Shown here in pieces: positions 25,917 to 33,823 of a stretch of 38,551 nucleotides of DNA. Every line of letters starts with the position of its first letter. Position 1 is the stretch's first letter. Under the pieces are notes generated by a model. That model did no database searches and had not been told where the DNA came from. It was given only the letters and a program-made list of their open reading frames with translations. The translations under genes and the position numbers were made by a program. The DNA is from Geobacter sp. (lineage in GTDB: Bacteria; Desulfobacterota; Desulfuromonadia; Geobacterales; Geobacteraceae). The stretch spans positions 1-38,551 of the forward strand of contig RPRC01000096.1 of NCBI GenBank assembly GCA_003857395.1. Reading direction: 5' to 3'.

Positions 25917-27512
25917 ATGAATTATTGGCTCAATATATACTTTACAATCCTAGTGCTTTCCCTGCTTGTTGCCCTGCCCGCAGCTGCTGCCTCTGAAGCG
26001 GTGGCCATTTCCAGTTCCGCAACCAACGAGCAAAAGATCGCCGCTCCCTTTTCTTTTGACTCTGTATGGTTTTATCGTGACGCGACAAGGGTCATACCGG
26101 AGATTGGCAAGCGCTGGCTCACGGTTGTCTTTAATCCGGGCGACAACGCTGATAGTGTTGATTTTGGCGCCAGCAACGACAGTCTTATCCAGGAGAAAGC
26201 CAAGGCTGTCTTACTCGCCCATGATCGTCTCAGCGAGTACCTGTATGACCCCAATCTCGCTGAAGACGCCTGCTTTTTCAGGATGCGTGATGGCTTGAAG
26301 CTTGAAAATATACGCCAGCTTATCACCCAGGTGAGTCAGGATGAAACAGTCAAATACGTCCACCCGACGTTGGTCCTGAAGAATAAAACGTTCGCATTTT
26401 TCACTGTATTTCAGCTGGAGTGGAAAACAGGCGCTGACGCGGCAGAGCGCGAGGCGCTGCTCAACGCGGCCCATGTGGTATTCGATGAAAAAGAAAATCG
26501 CTACGCTGTTGACGTTACCGCGCTACCCTATTTCAAGGCGCTTAACCTGCTGGCAGAAGATATACGGGTGCTCAGGGCGACACCCTCTCTGGTTGAGATC
26601 AAACCATCGATCAGTGCCAGCTTGTCTCTTCACATGAGCGGAGGGAACATCGGCAACAGCATACCGTTCCAGCTCACCATTACTTTTTCCGACCGGGTCA
26701 GCATCGATCCAAGCTCACTTGCAACACTGAATCTGCGGCCGCCAAATCTGCAGAAGGAGCTGTTTGACTGCACCTTTGACCCGTATGATACTGCAAAAGC
26801 AGTCACGAAAAGCCCCCTTGTCATCACCGGCCGAGTAACATTCTATGCCCCCGGAGAATACACCATTCCAGCCATTGCGATCAGCTATGCCTGCCCGTCC
26901 TGCCCCGGCAGCAGCGTGCGTTCTACCGAGACGGAACCGGTTGTATTCAAAGCTTCCTCGATGATACCGGTAGAACTGGCAGAATACCGGCTTATCGTAC
27001 CGACCGAGCCAATCTCTCCTGATTTTCACCGTGCGGCGCTGCGCCAGCAGTCCCAGCGTGATCTATGGTTCGCCCTCAGCTGTTTTGCCGGATTTATTCT
27101 CTGTGCCGCATGGCTGCTCCTTCTGCGCCGTAAAGTAACCGCTGAGCGGGTCCTGCTCACGGAGCGTAAAAAGGATGAACTGCTGGCCGAACAGCTGCGA
27201 ACCCTGTTGCAGGCCACAGCAACTGCACCACATTGGCGCTATCTGGGCGAAGTTGGCAGCCTGTTGCGTGAGTATCTGGTGGTTCACTACGAAATCGATG
27301 GAAAATATCGGGGAGGAAGCGGCAAGCAGTTCATGGAAACCATACGAGAGCATCTTTCCGGGGAATGCCTTGAGCCATTGAGCCTTATTTTTTCTGCCAT
27401 CGATACCAGCGTTTCCCTTGAGTCGGAGCATTATCAGGATATTGAACAGCTTCAGCGTGAAATTCTGAGGGTTGTTGATCTCACCGCGCAAAATGCGGCA
27501 GCCCATGGGTAA
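25917..27512 (+). CDS. BatD-like periplasmic/membrane protein
   Basis: 531 residues. An N-terminal signal (about 1-28, LPAAAAS) is followed by a beta-rich exported domain with SIPFQLTITFSDRVSIDPSS and a VVFTGRVTFYAPGEYTIPAI-like segment, reminiscent of BatD. One transmembrane helix lies at about 380-402 (FALSCFAGFILCAAWLLLL), then a basic cytoplasmic tail. It occupies the BatD position in a MoxR-DUF58-BatD-VWA order. Similarity is weak and domain-level, so it is called BatD-like only. It starts 14 bases after DUF58 and ends six bases before the VWA gene. Confidence 0.65.
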   Translation: MNYWLNIYFTILVLSLLVALPAAAASEAVAISSSATNEQKIAAPFSFDSVWFYRDATRVIPEIGKRWLTVVFNPGDNADSVDFGASNDSLIQEKAKAVLLAHDRLSEYLYDPNLAEDACFFRMRDGLKLENIRQLITQVSQDETVKYVHPTLVLKNKTFAFFTVFQLEWKTGADAAEREALLNAAHVVFDEKENRYAVDVTALPYFKALNLLAEDIRVLRATPSLVEIKPSISASLSLHMSGGNIGNSIPFQLTITFSDRVSIDPSSLATLNLRPPNLQKELFDCTFDPYDTAKAVTKSPLVITGRVTFYAPGEYTIPAIAISYACPSCPGSSVRSTETEPVVFKASSMIPVELAEYRLIVPTEPISPDFHRAALRQQSQRDLWFALSCFAGFILCAAWLLLLRRKVTAERVLLTERKKDELLAEQLRTLLQATATAPHWRYLGEVGSLLREYLVVHYEIDGKYRGGSGKQFMETIREHLSGECLEPLSLIFSAIDTSVSLESEHYQDIEQLQREILRVVDLTAQNAAAHG

Positions 27513-27518
27513 CCTTCT

Positions 27519-28622
27519 ATGAGCATCCAGTATCCCTGGGCACTGCTGCTCCTGGCACTGATACCGGCAGTGCTCATTGCCAAGAAAAAATATGCGGTCA
27601 GAACCGGTTTTTCCTGGGTTTCAGTGCTCGGCCAGAACCTGCAGCCCGGGCCGCTAAAGGCTCATGGCGCTGATTTCCTTGCCGCTGCCGCCATGGTCCT
27701 GTTCGTGCTTGCTGTGGCAAATGTGCAATATTCCAGCTACTGGCAAAAAAACTACCTTGAATCCAAGTGGATTATGTTGGTTCAGGATCTCTCCGGCTCC
27801 ATGGGAAGGCCCAGTGATGAGAGCGGCAATGTAACCCTTGGGGATGTTGCCCTTGAGGGCGCGAACGCTTTTATTGATTTGCGTAATAAAGACGATCTGA
27901 TCGGCATTATTGCTTTTTCCAATCTCGCACAGCTGATCGCCCCTCCTTCCTTTGACAGGGAAATTCTCAGGAAGAAGCTGGAGCTGCTGAACAGGAAAAG
28001 TGATTCCGCTGTGTTCAGGGAGTTGACCGGGGGCGGTGAGACCAATGCTTCCTATGCAGCCTGGTTGGCACTGTGCGTTTTCTTTATGTTGCTCCCGGAG
28101 GAAAACCAGCCATCGTACGAACAGATAAATGACCTGCGCTACTCGCTGATGGGAGAAAGCACTGCGGCACTACAGATTCCCGCTACCTTGAAAAAGACGG
28201 ATTTCGGCCGGGGAATGGCCATCGTTCTCTTTACCGATGGCCGCATCGAAGCGAACAAAAGCACTGAAGATGTTGAGAAGGGGCTGCTTAATTTTGTCAA
28301 TGTGATAGGTCTGGTCAAACAGCTGGGGATCAAGCTCTATCTTGTCGTGGTAGGCGGTGATGTCGCCGGCGAAGTGCGCCTGGCCCTTGAAGGAGCCGCG
28401 GCTGAATCCTCCGCAGGCCAGATATTTTACATGCCCCGCACCTTGGATAAAACGCAGATCAACGCGGTGTACAATAAAATAAATGCTCTGGAAAAAAACC
28501 GGCTGCTGGTGAAACTGGAGAAACGGAAAAAGGATACGAGAGGGCCACTGGCGGTAACGGCAGCCGTCCTTTTAGTTGCCTATTGGATGTTTCAGATACT
28601 CCCTGCGACAAGAAAGATCTGA
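27519..28622 (+). CDS. VWA-domain membrane protein (BatA-type), with inserted segment
   Basis: 367 residues. Two N-terminal hydrophobic helices (about 6-21 and 53-70) precede a VWA domain with the MIDAS start DLSGSM (90-95), a GGGET segment (171-175) for the metal-site threonine, and LFTDGR (237-242). A last helix lies near 345-360. Between the threonine and LFTDGR lies an insert of about 50 residues (about 176-228) containing a hydrophobic stretch AAWLALCVFFMLL, which normal BatA proteins do not have. It is likely a MoxR partner anchored in the inner membrane. Confidence 0.85.
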   Translation: MSIQYPWALLLLALIPAVLIAKKKYAVRTGFSWVSVLGQNLQPGPLKAHGADFLAAAAMVLFVLAVANVQYSSYWQKNYLESKWIMLVQDLSGSMGRPSDESGNVTLGDVALEGANAFIDLRNKDDLIGIIAFSNLAQLIAPPSFDREILRKKLELLNRKSDSAVFRELTGGGETNASYAAWLALCVFFMLLPEENQPSYEQINDLRYSLMGESTAALQIPATLKKTDFGRGMAIVLFTDGRIEANKSTEDVEKGLLNFVNVIGLVKQLGIKLYLVVVGGDVAGEVRLALEGAAAESSAGQIFYMPRTLDKTQINAVYNKINALEKNRLLVKLEKRKKDTRGPLAVTAAVLLVAYWMFQILPATRKI

Positions 28623-28625
28623 CCG

Positions 28626-29384
28626 ATGAAAAGTATACAGGGCAGAACCATAGTTCTTATCATTCTATTGGCTGTCACCTTTATGCTGCTGGGCATCTAC
28701 AGTGTCCGCGAGTACCGTCACCGTACCGTGCAGGAAGCGCAGAACAGGCTTCTGCAGCAGAAACTACATACCGCGGACGCTATCGCGGACGACCGTGCCG
28801 CCGTAGCGGCCTATAAAAAGCTGCATCCGGCGCTTCCCGAAATTCAGTTGCGAATTCTGCAACGGCAATGGCTCAGTGCCCTGGAGCTGATGAACTATCT
28901 ACAGCGTGCCCGGCTCAATACTGAGCTGCAGGACAAGACGGACGAATACAGCACCCGGCTTACCAGCCTGCTTGATGAGATGCTTGACCGCTGCGGCGGC
29001 ATGCTGACAGACTCAGCGTCGCTGCGCTCTGATATCATCTGGCAGGTATATAATATTGCCGGGTCGGCAAAAGTCCTGAACGCACTGGTGATGCTCGAAA
29101 ATGAGCAAAATGCCGATAAGGTGCAGGGCGTTATGCGCGATGCGCTGACAGACTTCAAGTCTGCCGTAGAAGCTGTGGAGAAAGCCAACGTGCCGCCGCT
29201 GCAGAAAAATATCCCCCGCTGGAACCTTGAACTGCTCAACGGAGAGCAGTACGTCAAAAAAATTGAGGTTGCCATGACGGATACGGAAAAAAACCAGGTG
29301 CTGAAAGAAAATCTTGAAACGCTGCTGCCTGAAATGGGCGGCTATGCCCCCGGCGAGCCGATAGAAACGAAAATTGAAAAATAA
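28626..29384 (+). CDS. Single-pass membrane protein with coiled-coil periplasmic part
   Basis: 252 residues. One transmembrane helix at about 9-25 (VLIILLAVTFMLLGIYSV) is followed by a helical, charged, probably coiled-coil region from about 30 to 245 (VREYRHRTVQEAQNRLLQQK and onward). I do not recognise a family. It follows the first VWA gene by three bases, so it belongs to the same transcript and probably is a structural partner of the VWA complex. A MITE-like element begins directly after its stop. Confidence 0.65.
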   Translation: MKSIQGRTIVLIILLAVTFMLLGIYSVREYRHRTVQEAQNRLLQQKLHTADAIADDRAAVAAYKKLHPALPEIQLRILQRQWLSALELMNYLQRARLNTELQDKTDEYSTRLTSLLDEMLDRCGGMLTDSASLRSDIIWQVYNIAGSAKVLNALVMLENEQNADKVQGVMRDALTDFKSAVEAVEKANVPPLQKNIPRWNLELLNGEQYVKKIEVAMTDTEKNQVLKENLETLLPEMGGYAPGEPIETKIEK

Positions 29385-29388
29385 TCGC

Positions 29389-29595
29389 TTCCATCCAGAA
29401 ACTCCAAAACAGAGCTATCCTCCGTTGGGCTGGGGCTTTCTCGGAGTCTCTCGTAGGCTTTATGGCAAGACAGCTACAGCAAGGAAAGCGCCTGAATTCA
29501 GCAGGTAGCCTGCTCTATGTCTCGGGTGGCGACCGATTACGAGAGGCTTCGAGGAAGTTCCAGCCCAGCCTCTGTTGAGACTTTCTAAATACATT
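29389..29595 (+). mobile_element. MITE-like element, copy 1
   Basis: About 205 bases that match the inverted element at 30911-31117 at about nine in ten positions by eye. Left end: CCATCCAGAAACTCC; right end: GAGACTTTC. The body shares GTTGGGCTGGGGCTTTCTCGG and other blocks with the other copy. It lies between the coiled-coil gene and the last VWA gene and probably interrupts their operon. Confidence 0.7.
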
Positions 29596-29836
29596 TGGCC
29601 ACAGGGTACACACGTGTGCGCAGTAGCTTTAGCAAAGGCACAGAGTTCTCAGAGTACAATCAAAAAGGCAGGGATAAATCCTGTCACAGCGATCAGGTAA
29701 GTTTGCTCACATGGATTTCTTTATTTTCTCTGTGATCTCTGTGGCGTACCGCCTTTTTAGCCTTTCTCTGAGAGGATCAGCGCCGTCTTGATTTCCTGGT
29801 TTTTTGATTATGCTTTTTCCACGAGGCTCAATTGCC
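29596..29836. other. Spacer before the last VWA gene
   Basis: The stretch carries a loose inverted repeat (AAGGCACAGAG near 29635 against CTCTGTG near 29739) and an AT-rich stretch around 29720. No protein gene was found. A promoter for the last VWA gene is plausible but not identified. Confidence 0.3.
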
Positions 29837-30871
29837 ATGAATCTGGAACATAGCGGCTATCTTTGGTTTCTGCTGGTCATCCCCTGTTTCCTCTATTTTT
29901 CACTCAGATCCTATCGGACCACGAGTGAGTGGCTGTACCGCTTTGCCCTTATCAAAAAGAGCCCCATTCCCTATCTTGTTTCAACGCTATTCTTGAGCCT
30001 TGCACTGGCTGCGGTGATTTTTTCTCTGAGCGAGCCCAAGGCGCAGTATCACAAAAAGGTGTTCAAGCGGAGCGGTATTGATGTTGCGATCGGCATCGAT
30101 GTGTCAAAATCAATGTTGGCGGAAGATGAAACTCTTCCCGAAGAGGGAAAAAAGCTCTTTGCCATCCCTAACCGGTTAAACCGCGCGCGCTATTCTGCAC
30201 TTGGTATTATCGCGGCACTCAGGGGGGAACGTGTCAGTGTTTTCATGTTTGCCCGCAAAGGGGTTTCGATTATTCCGCTGACCACCGATTATGGGTACTG
30301 CCAGTACATCCTGAAGCACTTTAATGATGCGACTATTGCCATTCCCGGCAGCGATCTGAACCAGGCGATTGTGACCGGCGTTTCCCTGTTTGAAGACTCT
30401 TCCCGTAAAACCGTCAAAACTATTATTCTTATTTCCGATGGTGAAGATATCAGCGCTGACAAATTTCCGATTTTTGAAGCTGCACAACGTGCTGCAGCCC
30501 AGGGAATCGCCATCTACACGGTTGGCATCGGCATGGGACGAGGTGCTCTGATCCCGATCAGAGATTCTGGGGCTACCATTGAGGGCTATTACCAGAGTGA
30601 AGATGGGTCCTATCTGAAAACCCGCTTGGAACAGGACACCTTGCAAGGTATTGCCGCCACTACCGGAGGGCGCTACTTTCGTGCTCACGATGAGCGCAGC
30701 GAGGAAAGTGTCATTGATGCCATAGTAACGCGTGCCCGAACCATCGAATATACCAGAGTTACCGAGCTTGCCTGGTTCTATCTATCCCCGCTATTGCTCT
30801 GTGTCGCGTTATTATTTTTTGTCTTAGGAATAATTGCCTGGAGGTGTCTGCCGCTGCAGCCCCTGCGGTAA
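29837..30871 (+). CDS. VWA-domain membrane protein (BatB/BatA-type)
   Basis: 344 residues from the ATG at 29837 (a TTG at 29804 would add eleven residues). Two N-terminal helices (about 8-23 and 46-64) precede a VWA domain with an intact MIDAS DVSKSM (88-93), the metal-site threonine region and LISDGED. A C-terminal helix near 315-337 anchors it. It is a second VWA partner for the MoxR ATPase. It is bracketed on both sides by inverted copies of a MITE-like element, which separate it from its operon partners by about 450 bases. Confidence 0.87.
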   Translation: MNLEHSGYLWFLLVIPCFLYFSLRSYRTTSEWLYRFALIKKSPIPYLVSTLFLSLALAAVIFSLSEPKAQYHKKVFKRSGIDVAIGIDVSKSMLAEDETLPEEGKKLFAIPNRLNRARYSALGIIAALRGERVSVFMFARKGVSIIPLTTDYGYCQYILKHFNDATIAIPGSDLNQAIVTGVSLFEDSSRKTVKTIILISDGEDISADKFPIFEAAQRAAAQGIAIYTVGIGMGRGALIPIRDSGATIEGYYQSEDGSYLKTRLEQDTLQGIAATTGGRYFRAHDERSEESVIDAIVTRARTIEYTRVTELAWFYLSPLLLCVALLFFVLGIIAWRCLPLQPLR

Positions 30872-30910
30872 GAGAAGTATCACCGTCTCCGTGGAACGGT
30901 ACTATTTCAG

Positions 30911-31117
30911 TGTCCATCCGGAAAGTCTCGACAGAGGCTGGGCTGGAACTTCCTCGAAACCTCTCGAAATCGGTCGCCACCTGAGACATAGAACAGCTAC
31001 CTGCTGGATTCAGGCGCTTTCCTTGCTGTCGCTGTCTTGCCATAAAGCCGTACGAGAGACCCCGAGAAAGCCCCAGCCCAACGGGGGATAGTTCTGTGTT
31101 GGATTTCCCGGATGAAA
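30911..31117 (-). mobile_element. MITE-like element, copy 2 (inverted)
   Basis: About 205 bases, inverted relative to the copy at 29389. Its reverse complement begins TTCATCCGGGAAATCC and ends GAGACTTTCCGGATGGACA, so both ends carry a CATCCGGAAA-type terminal inverted repeat. Inner ends have GTTGGGCTGG and CCAGCCCAGCC, also inverted. No transposase lies inside. Short open frames within it are a by-product. Confidence 0.75.
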
Positions 31118-31175
31118 ACTAATTAAACTGTAGTGATCTGTTCCCTGGGAATAGATCACTACAGTTTAATTAGTT
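31117..31175. repeat. Near-perfect 59-base palindrome abutting the MITE
   Basis: The 23-base outer arms (left arm begins AACTAATTAAACTG, right arm ends CAGTTTAATTAGTT) are perfect, and the centre GTTCCCTGGGAAT folds further, leaving a single-base loop. TGAA and TTCA just outside also pair. It may serve as a bidirectional terminator, although there is no T-run. Confidence 0.85.
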
Positions 31176-31254
31176 GTTCAGGAAGGAGACTGAAGTTCAG
31201 GGTAGTGAGGTAAATTTTCATGGAATCTATGTTCGTGAGGCAGCGAAGATCAAT

Positions 31255-31283
31255 TTGACAATTTCCCCTGCCCCGTTTACCCT
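31255..31283 (+). promoter_or_regulatory. Candidate promoter for the gspF operon
   Basis: Perfect TTGACA at 31255-31260, 17-base spacer, then TACCCT at 31278-31283, a weak -10. Transcription would include the inverted repeat at 31395-31439 in a leader of about 370 bases. Confidence 0.35.
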
Positions 31284-31394
31284 TTAACTACAATCCTCTT
31301 CAAGGGATGTAAAAACGCAAAGAAGATTATATACACTCATATAAAGAACCGAGCTTGTTGCCTTTGCAAGGGTTGCTTCGCTGCAGTATCCGGA

Positions 31395-31439
31395 TCCCTC
31401 CAAAATTACAGCTTTCTCGTTATGGTAATTTTGGAGGGA
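31395..31439. repeat. Perfect 15-bp inverted repeat in the gspF leader
   Basis: TCCCTCCAAAATTAC at 31395-31409 is matched by GTAATTTTGGAGGGA at 31425-31439, with a 15-base loop. In RNA it would make a stable hairpin. No U-tract follows, so it is not a standard terminator. Confidence 0.7.
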
Positions 31440-31662
31440 GATGCGTGCTGCAAAGTAAATTTTAATTTCGTGGCGGAGCTGCGTCTTCTGGATTTCCGGC
31501 GCAATTGAAGAGTTCTATTTTGTTGCTTTTGTGAAATGACTTCTGGCATATTTCTCTATGAGAGCTTAAAATCAGATGATTTGGCCGCTACCATCAGCGT
31601 AGTCAAACCCCGTGAAGAATACCGAGTGAATCCGGGTTCATCCGCGGCACCAAGAGCGTTCT

Positions 31663-32871
31663 ATGTCAATGTACATCTGTAAACTGGGCGCGCCTGACGG
31701 GAAGATTCTCACCAGGGAATACGAAGCGGCAGAGCCGTCCGATTTGCGAAGAGAGCTTGAAGAGCAGGGCTATCACATCTTCGAGGTACGCAGGCGGTCC
31801 GTACGGGGCTTTCTCGGGAGAGGATTCGGCCGCGGCAGGATAAAGAGACGCGATCTGCTGCTCTTCAACCAGGAGATGCTGGTGCTGATACGGGCCGGAT
31901 TACCGATCCTTCAGGTGATTGACACGGTACTGGAACAGTATGAAAGCGGTCCGCTCAGCAGTGCCTTGAAGCAGGTGCGGGAAGACGTCAAAGGTGGAGC
32001 TGCCCTCTCGACGGCGCTGGAGAAGCATCGTCAGGTCTTTCCGCAGCTCTATACTGCTTCCATTCGTGCGGGAGAAAGAACCGGAGATCTTCCCGTTACC
32101 ATCCAACGGTATATCAGCTATCTCAAGAGAATGGAGAGTGTGCGCAAGAAGATTATTTCTGCGTTACTCTATCCTTCCATTCTGGTTGTTGTCTCCATCC
32201 TGGCCATAAGCCTGCTGCTGTTTTATGTCATTCCGATTCTCAGCAATGTCTTTGCTGATTCCGGTTCGCAACTGCCGTTGCTTACCCGGATGATGATATC
32301 GTTTGCCGCACTTGTCAGGAGCTGGTTTCTGGCCGGCATAGTTGCGGCCATTCCGCTCATCGTCGCCTTTCGCTTCTGGGCCTCCGGCGTTAGGGGACGC
32401 TATCAGACCGACCGTTTCAAGATAAAGATACCGTATCTTGGCGCAATTATGACTGATTACTCCCTGACCAATTTTTTTCGCACACTTGCCAACCTGCTTG
32501 GCGGCGGCATTCCGATCGTAGAATCCCTGCACATGGCAACGGGGACGCTGAACAATGCCTACATGGAAAGGCGCCTTGGTGAAGCCGGCAAATATATTGA
32601 AGAAGGGGGGCGGATCTCGGCCGCCTTCAAAAAGACCCGGATCATGCCGCCCCTTGCCGTTCGCATGCTGCTGGTTGGCGAATCCACCGGAGCCCTGGAA
32701 GAGATGCTGGCGGGTATTTCAGAGTATCTGGAAGAGACCTTGGAGGAACGACTCCACCTTCTTACCGCCGCTTTCGAACCGATCATCATGATTGTCATGG
32801 GCTTGGTCATCGGGGTGATTATCATTGCCATGTACCTGCCGATCTTTAAAATTGCCGGTGCTGTCGGCTAG
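31663..32871 (+). CDS. gspF: Type II secretion / type IV pilus inner-membrane platform protein GspF
   Basis: 402 residues, the standard length. The N-terminal YICKLGAPDGKILTREYEA segment and two T2SSF domains (about 60-190 and 265-390) carry the family motifs LLLFNQEMLVLIRAGLPILQ and FFRTLANLLGGGIPIVESL, with transmembrane helices near 170-190, 220-240 and 375-395. It should be the membrane platform of the system, working with an assembly ATPase (GspE/PilB) that is not in this window. It is the first gene of an operon that continues without gaps into pilM-like. The start at 31663 has a weak ribosome site; an ATG at 31669 is also possible. Confidence 0.93.
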   Translation: MSMYICKLGAPDGKILTREYEAAEPSDLRRELEEQGYHIFEVRRRSVRGFLGRGFGRGRIKRRDLLLFNQEMLVLIRAGLPILQVIDTVLEQYESGPLSSALKQVREDVKGGAALSTALEKHRQVFPQLYTASIRAGERTGDLPVTIQRYISYLKRMESVRKKIISALLYPSILVVVSILAISLLLFYVIPILSNVFADSGSQLPLLTRMMISFAALVRSWFLAGIVAAIPLIVAFRFWASGVRGRYQTDRFKIKIPYLGAIMTDYSLTNFFRTLANLLGGGIPIVESLHMATGTLNNAYMERRLGEAGKYIEEGGRISAAFKKTRIMPPLAVRMLLVGESTGALEEMLAGISEYLEETLEERLHLLTAAFEPIIMIVMGLVIGVIIIAMYLPIFKIAGAVG

Positions 32872-32899
32872 CTCTGATACCGTAGAGGAAGAACGAACA

Positions 32900-33823
32900 A
32901 TGTTTTCAAGGAAATCGATCGGAGCTTCTGTTTCAGCGTCCAGCGTATCTTTTGTGCGGGTGGGCGGATCATCAAAAACGCCGTGTTTGGAAGCGGTTTC
33001 CAGCCGCCCGCTGTCGCCCGGCACCCTGCACCCTTCGTTCCGGGAACTGAACGTCCTGAACCCGCAGGGATTCGTCATTGCCCTGCAAGAGGCCCGCAAC
33101 TTGCTCTCCTGCCGGGGGAAATATGTATCCGTTTCCCTGCCGGATTCCGTTGGCCGTGTAATGATTCTGGATCTGGAGGAGCGTTTCAGGAACCGTTCGG
33201 AAGGGCTCGAAGTGCTGCGCTGGAAACTGAAGAAAAAACTCCCTTTTGACGTGGCTGAGGCCCATCTTGATTACCAGCAGCTGGCAGTGCGGGAAAACGG
33301 CGACATAGTCGTGCTGGTGGTGCTGGCCTTCCGGCCGGTCATCAGCCAGTATGAGGAGCTGTTCTCCGCGGCGGGTCTGGTTCCGACCGGGATAGATCTC
33401 AACTGCTTCAATCTGAACCGGGTATTCGAGCAACGACTGGCAACCTGTCAAGAGTACGCCTTCCTGTCCTATTTCGATTCTCATCTGGGGATCATGTTTT
33501 ATTCAGGAGGGAAACCTGAATTCATCCGCAGCAAGGATCTGGCCGGCGACGAAACGGAGTTCGAGTCACTCCATAAGGAGGTCAGATGCTCGTTCCTGTC
33601 CTACACGGCGAGATTTGCCGGGCGTGAATTCAGGGAGATTTTCTGCCTTGCCCCGCCGCAGCTGGCCAAAGCTTTTTGCGGGATCGCGCAGGAGGCACTT
33701 GGCGGGGAACCGCTTCTCCTTGAGATAACATCAGCACTTGACGTTCGGGGAAAAGGTTTTCCTGTCCCTGAGCCGTTGTTTCCCTTCACCTCGGCCATCG
33801 GCACGGCCTTACGGGCACTGTGA
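32900..33823 (+). CDS. PilM/GspL-type cytoplasmic assembly protein
   Basis: 307 residues from the ATG at 32900 with GAGGAA upstream. The actin-like PilM fold is suggested by ASVSASSVSFVRV near the start, LRWKLKKKLPFD (about 95-106), and GIDLNCFNLNRVFE (about 160-173). In pilus and type II systems this protein binds the N-terminal tail of PilN and forms the cytoplasmic ring of the alignment complex. The stop overlaps the pilN-like start (TGATG). Confidence 0.8.
   Translation: MFSRKSIGASVSASSVSFVRVGGSSKTPCLEAVSSRPLSPGTLHPSFRELNVLNPQGFVIALQEARNLLSCRGKYVSVSLPDSVGRVMILDLEERFRNRSEGLEVLRWKLKKKLPFDVAEAHLDYQQLAVRENGDIVVLVVLAFRPVISQYEELFSAAGLVPTGIDLNCFNLNRVFEQRLATCQEYAFLSYFDSHLGIMFYSGGKPEFIRSKDLAGDETEFESLHKEVRCSFLSYTARFAGREFREIFCLAPPQLAKAFCGIAQEALGGEPLLLEITSALDVRGKGFPVPEPLFPFTSAIGTALRAL

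Larger units (their letters stand above)
31176..31662. other. Leader region of the gspF operon
   Basis: About 490 bases without a protein gene. It contains a candidate promoter at 31255-31283, a strong inverted repeat at 31395-31439 and GC-rich sequence nearer the start codon. No gspE remnant was recognised in any frame, and the conserved cores of known c-di-GMP riboswitches are absent. Confidence 0.4.

Noticed and set aside
30759..31091. Short frames on both strands within the second MITE copy.
   Set aside because: They are repeated from the element itself, lack ribosome sites and have no domain similarity.
31176..31662. Search for a c-di-GMP (GEMM) riboswitch or gspE remnant before gspF.
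   Set aside because: An ACGCAAAG string near 31314 is the only similarity; the GEMM core and tetraloop receptor are absent, and no frame encodes GspE motifs.
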